Below are positions 61,782 through 64,000 of a stretch of 64,000 nt of DNA, one piece after another; within the stretch, counting starts at the first letter, position 1; every line of letters starts with the position of its first letter. The position numbers and the translations under genes are program-made. Origin of the DNA: Cesiribacter sp. SM1 (GTDB lineage: Bacteria; Bacteroidota; Bacteroidia; Cytophagales; Cyclobacteriaceae); contig NZ_JAHXBU010000044.1 in assembly GCF_020178975.1 (NCBI RefSeq), forward strand, positions 75,051 through 139,050, written 5' to 3'. Under the pieces are notes generated by a model. The model had not been told where the DNA came from, made no database searches, and saw only the letters and a program-made list of their open reading frames with translations.

Positions 61782-61893
61782 TAGTAGTGTTGTTACAGAT
61801 GCTGAATTGCAATTCTTCAGGAAGATAACCCATATTAAGCTGCTTTAATCCCGACTGCCTCTAAAAAAAAGAGAATTTTTGAAAACAGCAGCT

Positions 61894-64000
61894 TTACCGA
61901 GCTCTGATCTTTACTATGCGTCTTGAGATTATTTGCTGATCTTCCAGCATTACAGTGTAGATGCCTGGAGCCAGGTGCCTGATATCTACAGTGAATGTGC
62001 CCTCTGCAGAAGCTTTGCCAGTATGCTTTTCTACCAGTTTGCCGGTGCCATCGTAAATTTTTACCACAGCTGCTCCTGACTGCACTGGAGCGGCCTCAAA
62101 AATAATGACATCAGACGTTGGGTTTGGGTAAACCAATGGCTGTGCAACTGCAGGGTCGCCGGCTGCGGTTACTACCTTTACACGCAGTGCCTGGGCTACA
62201 CTTGCCGGGCTGTAATTATTATTGCCTGCCTGGCTCGCTTCTATTGTTGTTTCGCCTGGGGCCTTAATGCTAAGTATGTTGCCATCAACAGTGGCTACTG
62301 CTGTATTAGTGCTGCTGAAGCTAAGGGGCAGCCCTGCGTCGGAACTTGCCTCCAGCTCAATCGGGGCTGATCCTGCATTTACTTCTTCCGGTAAATTGAA
62401 AGAAATATGCTGGGCCTTTTTATGTACAGTGAGGGGTTGTGCAACAACTGCTGCAGCCTCATAAAGATCGTTACCCGGCTGATGCGCCCTGATTATGGTT
62501 TCACCGGCTCCTACAATTGTCACTACGGCTCCGTTCACAGTGGCAACACTGGTATTGCTGCTGGTGTAATGTACGGGTAAAGCAGAACTTGCTGTAGCGG
62601 AAAGGCTGAAGTCTGCATCCAGGTAGGTTTTTTCGGTGAGTGCATCAAAGCTAATCCATTGTGACTGCCTGTTTCCCAGGCTTTTCCTGAAAAACTGTCC
62701 GTAACCACCGCTTGCTAAAAGGTTACCCCCAACCAACTGTAGATCACTGATACCATTAGCGATATAATCACCAATAACTTCTTCTGTCCAGCTTTTTCCT
62801 GCATCGTCAGATTTCCAGATCCTGCCATAAGTGGTGCGGCCACTGTAGGCAGAGCCGCAGGCATATACCGTAGAGCCATTAACAGCTAAAAATTTGTAGA
62901 CAGTGGTTTCATTATTGAAGGGTTGAGCTACGGGAGTCCAGGTGGCTCCGCCATCTTCGGAGTAGCAGACCCTGGCAGCGCTGAAGTATGCCACCGCCCT
63001 GTTTGCATCAAGAAAAGTAACGTGCTGTAAGTAATCCTGGCTAAAGCTGCTAATCTTTGTCCAGCTATGGCCACCGTCATCAGATTTAGAGATGCCACTG
63101 GTCTGTGAAATGTAGAGGCTGTTCTCTACCTCTTCAATGTCCATGATAGAGCCTTCACCTTCAATAGAGAGTACTTTCCATGTTGTTCCATGATCGCCCG
63201 ATTTTAATAGAAAGTTTCCTTTTGGCTGAATGGCTGTACCGCATATCAGCAGGGAGTCCTGGTGCTGGAGCATATAGCTCCTGTACAGGAAGGTTACCGG
63301 CAGGTCAAGCTTTGATAATTTACCATCTGTTAATTTAAAGGCAGTGCCCCGGTACCCTGGTAAAACACCGTTGTTTTCGTTCTGCAGGTAAAAGTCTGCT
63401 ATTGGCAAATAAACAGAACCATCTACCATCTGCCAGTTAGTTCCGCCATCAGCTGTTTTAAACAAGCCTCTTCCGCTGCTGGCATAGCCCGTCTGATGGT
63501 TATAAAACTTAAATGCTAAAAAGTGGGGGTAGGCTTTATTTCTGGATACCCAGCTTTCTCCGCCATCCTGGGTAGTAAGAATACTGCCCCCGGAGCCAAC
63601 GGCAACACCTTTATGCTCATCGCTGAACAGGAAATCTGTTATGATGTTTACATCCTGGTATAAGAAGACCGGTAAGGCAACCTCCTCCCAGCTTTGTCCC
63701 AGGTTTTCTGTTCTGTATAGCAAAATCCTGCTCTGTTGGTCAATGCCGTACAGAAAGCCCTTTCCATTGTTTTGCCAGTATGCCTTATGGATGTACCTGA
63801 AATTATCCGGAGAGTTTTTAGTCCAGCTTAGGCCACCATCCAGCGTGTAGTAGGTTTCATCATACTCCTGCGAGTTGGTAAGATGCGCAAAGCCTTCACT
63901 TTCATTCAGGAACTGTATGTTTATTTCCCTAAAGTTCCAGTTGGTGGGAATGGTAACCTGCTGCCAGTTTCTGCCACCATCAACCGTCTTCATGACGAAC
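61894..64000 (-). CDS. T9SS-exported BNR/YCF48-type repeat protein (5' end outside window)
   Basis: The frame is open past the ATG at 63993 to the window edge (the preceding codons are F-V), so the true start lies outside and only about 700 residues are seen. The N-terminal two thirds are BNR/YCF48-like beta-propeller repeats with the tag DGG-x-x-W (MKTVDGGRNW, LDGGLSW, TQDGGESW, KSDDAGKSW). Two Ig-like repeats (TSSNTSVATVNGAVVTIVGAG; STNTAVATVDGNILSIKAPG) follow. The end is a type IX sorting domain (VYPNPTSDVI...GIYTVMLEDQQIISRRIVKI). It should be exported and attached or released at the cell surface. Confidence 0.9.
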   Translation of the reverse strand, partial: FVMKTVDGGRNWQQVTIPTNWNFREINIQFLNESEGFAHLTNSQEYDETYYTLDGGLSWTKNSPDNFRYIHKAYWQNNGKGFLYGIDQQSRILLYRTENLGQSWEEVALPVFLYQDVNIITDFLFSDEHKGVAVGSGGSILTTQDGGESWVSRNKAYPHFLAFKFYNHQTGYASSGRGLFKTADGGTNWQMVDGSVYLPIADFYLQNENNGVLPGYRGTAFKLTDGKLSKLDLPVTFLYRSYMLQHQDSLLICGTAIQPKGNFLLKSGDHGTTWKVLSIEGEGSIMDIEEVENSLYISQTSGISKSDDGGHSWTKISSFSQDYLQHVTFLDANRAVAYFSAARVCYSEDGGATWTPVAQPFNNETTVYKFLAVNGSTVYACGSAYSGRTTYGRIWKSDDAGKSWTEEVIGDYIANGISDLQLVGGNLLASGGYGQFFRKSLGNRQSQWISFDALTEKTYLDADFSLSATASSALPVHYTSSNTSVATVNGAVVTIVGAGETIIRAHQPGNDLYEAAAVVAQPLTVHKKAQHISFNLPEEVNAGSAPIELEASSDAGLPLSFSSTNTAVATVDGNILSIKAPGETTIEASQAGNNNYSPASVAQALRVKVVTAAGDPAVAQPLVYPNPTSDVIIFEAAPVQSGAAVVKIYDGTGKLVEKHTGKASAEGTFTVDIRHLAPGIYTVMLEDQQIISRRIVKIRAR

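Overview
The window reads as a chromosomal segment of a Bacteroidota bacterium, most likely order Cytophagales. The reasons are two TonB-dependent receptors (one paired with a DUF4249-type lipoprotein), a type IX secretion (T9SS) C-terminal sorting domain, a BlaI/BlaR-type pair whose M56 protein carries TonB-plug-like modules, many lipoproteins, few Shine-Dalgarno sequences and occasional TAnnTTTG-like promoter elements. Gene density is moderate, strands alternate often, and most genes are single units or short operons closed by clear hairpin-plus-T terminators. I see no rRNA, tRNA, CRISPR array, prophage or insertion sequence. The first gene and the last gene run off the window edges.

Layout. 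1-12 kb holds a secreted esterase (partial), a DODA-type dioxygenase, YceI, SlyD-type and cyclophilin-type prolyl isomerases, an aldo/keto reductase, a metallophosphoesterase, two tandem GT39-like membrane glycosyltransferases that share a near-identical internal tract, and small secreted proteins. 12-22 kb holds a GAF/coiled-coil + STAS/SEC14-like operon, an Fsr-type MFS exporter divergent from an AraC regulator, an Hsp20, an M23/SH3 lipoprotein, and an aldehyde dehydrogenase + DUF779 unit divergent from its probable AraC regulator. The divergent promoter of that last unit carries a clean direct-repeat operator. 22-33 kb holds a CYP152-type P450 peroxygenase, small membrane proteins, a DUF305 lipoprotein, a beta-propeller lipoprotein, a BlaI/M56 pair with tandem operators, a YfcC-type transporter and a fasciclin lipoprotein. 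33-41 kb holds cyclopropane-fatty-acid synthase with an outer-membrane protein, a large HExxH metalloprotease, and a nitrilase-superfamily/GNAT/NTF2-like operon.

41-51 kb is surface biology: two TonB receptors, a DUF4249 lipoprotein, a CHRD lipoprotein and a large lipoprotein. It also holds a stand-alone HypX-like formyltransferase domain that appears to have lost its active site, and a 27-bp perfect inverted repeat. 51-64 kb holds an RsbQ-like hydrolase coupled to a PAS hybrid histidine kinase, a GH13 alpha-glucosidase, a site-2 protease with CBS domains, a second STAS/SEC14-like protein, a cold-shock protein, a 37-residue lysine-rich protein and a T9SS-exported BNR/YCF48-type protein.

The most coherent candidate system is the RsbQ-PAS-hybrid-kinase pair (51780-54583): the hydrolase and the PAS domain look like the B. 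subtilis RsbQ/RsbP energy-stress sensor, but the output is a phosphorelay and not a PP2C phosphatase. Nothing in the window is a large, obviously new multi-gene system, and most genes belong to known families.
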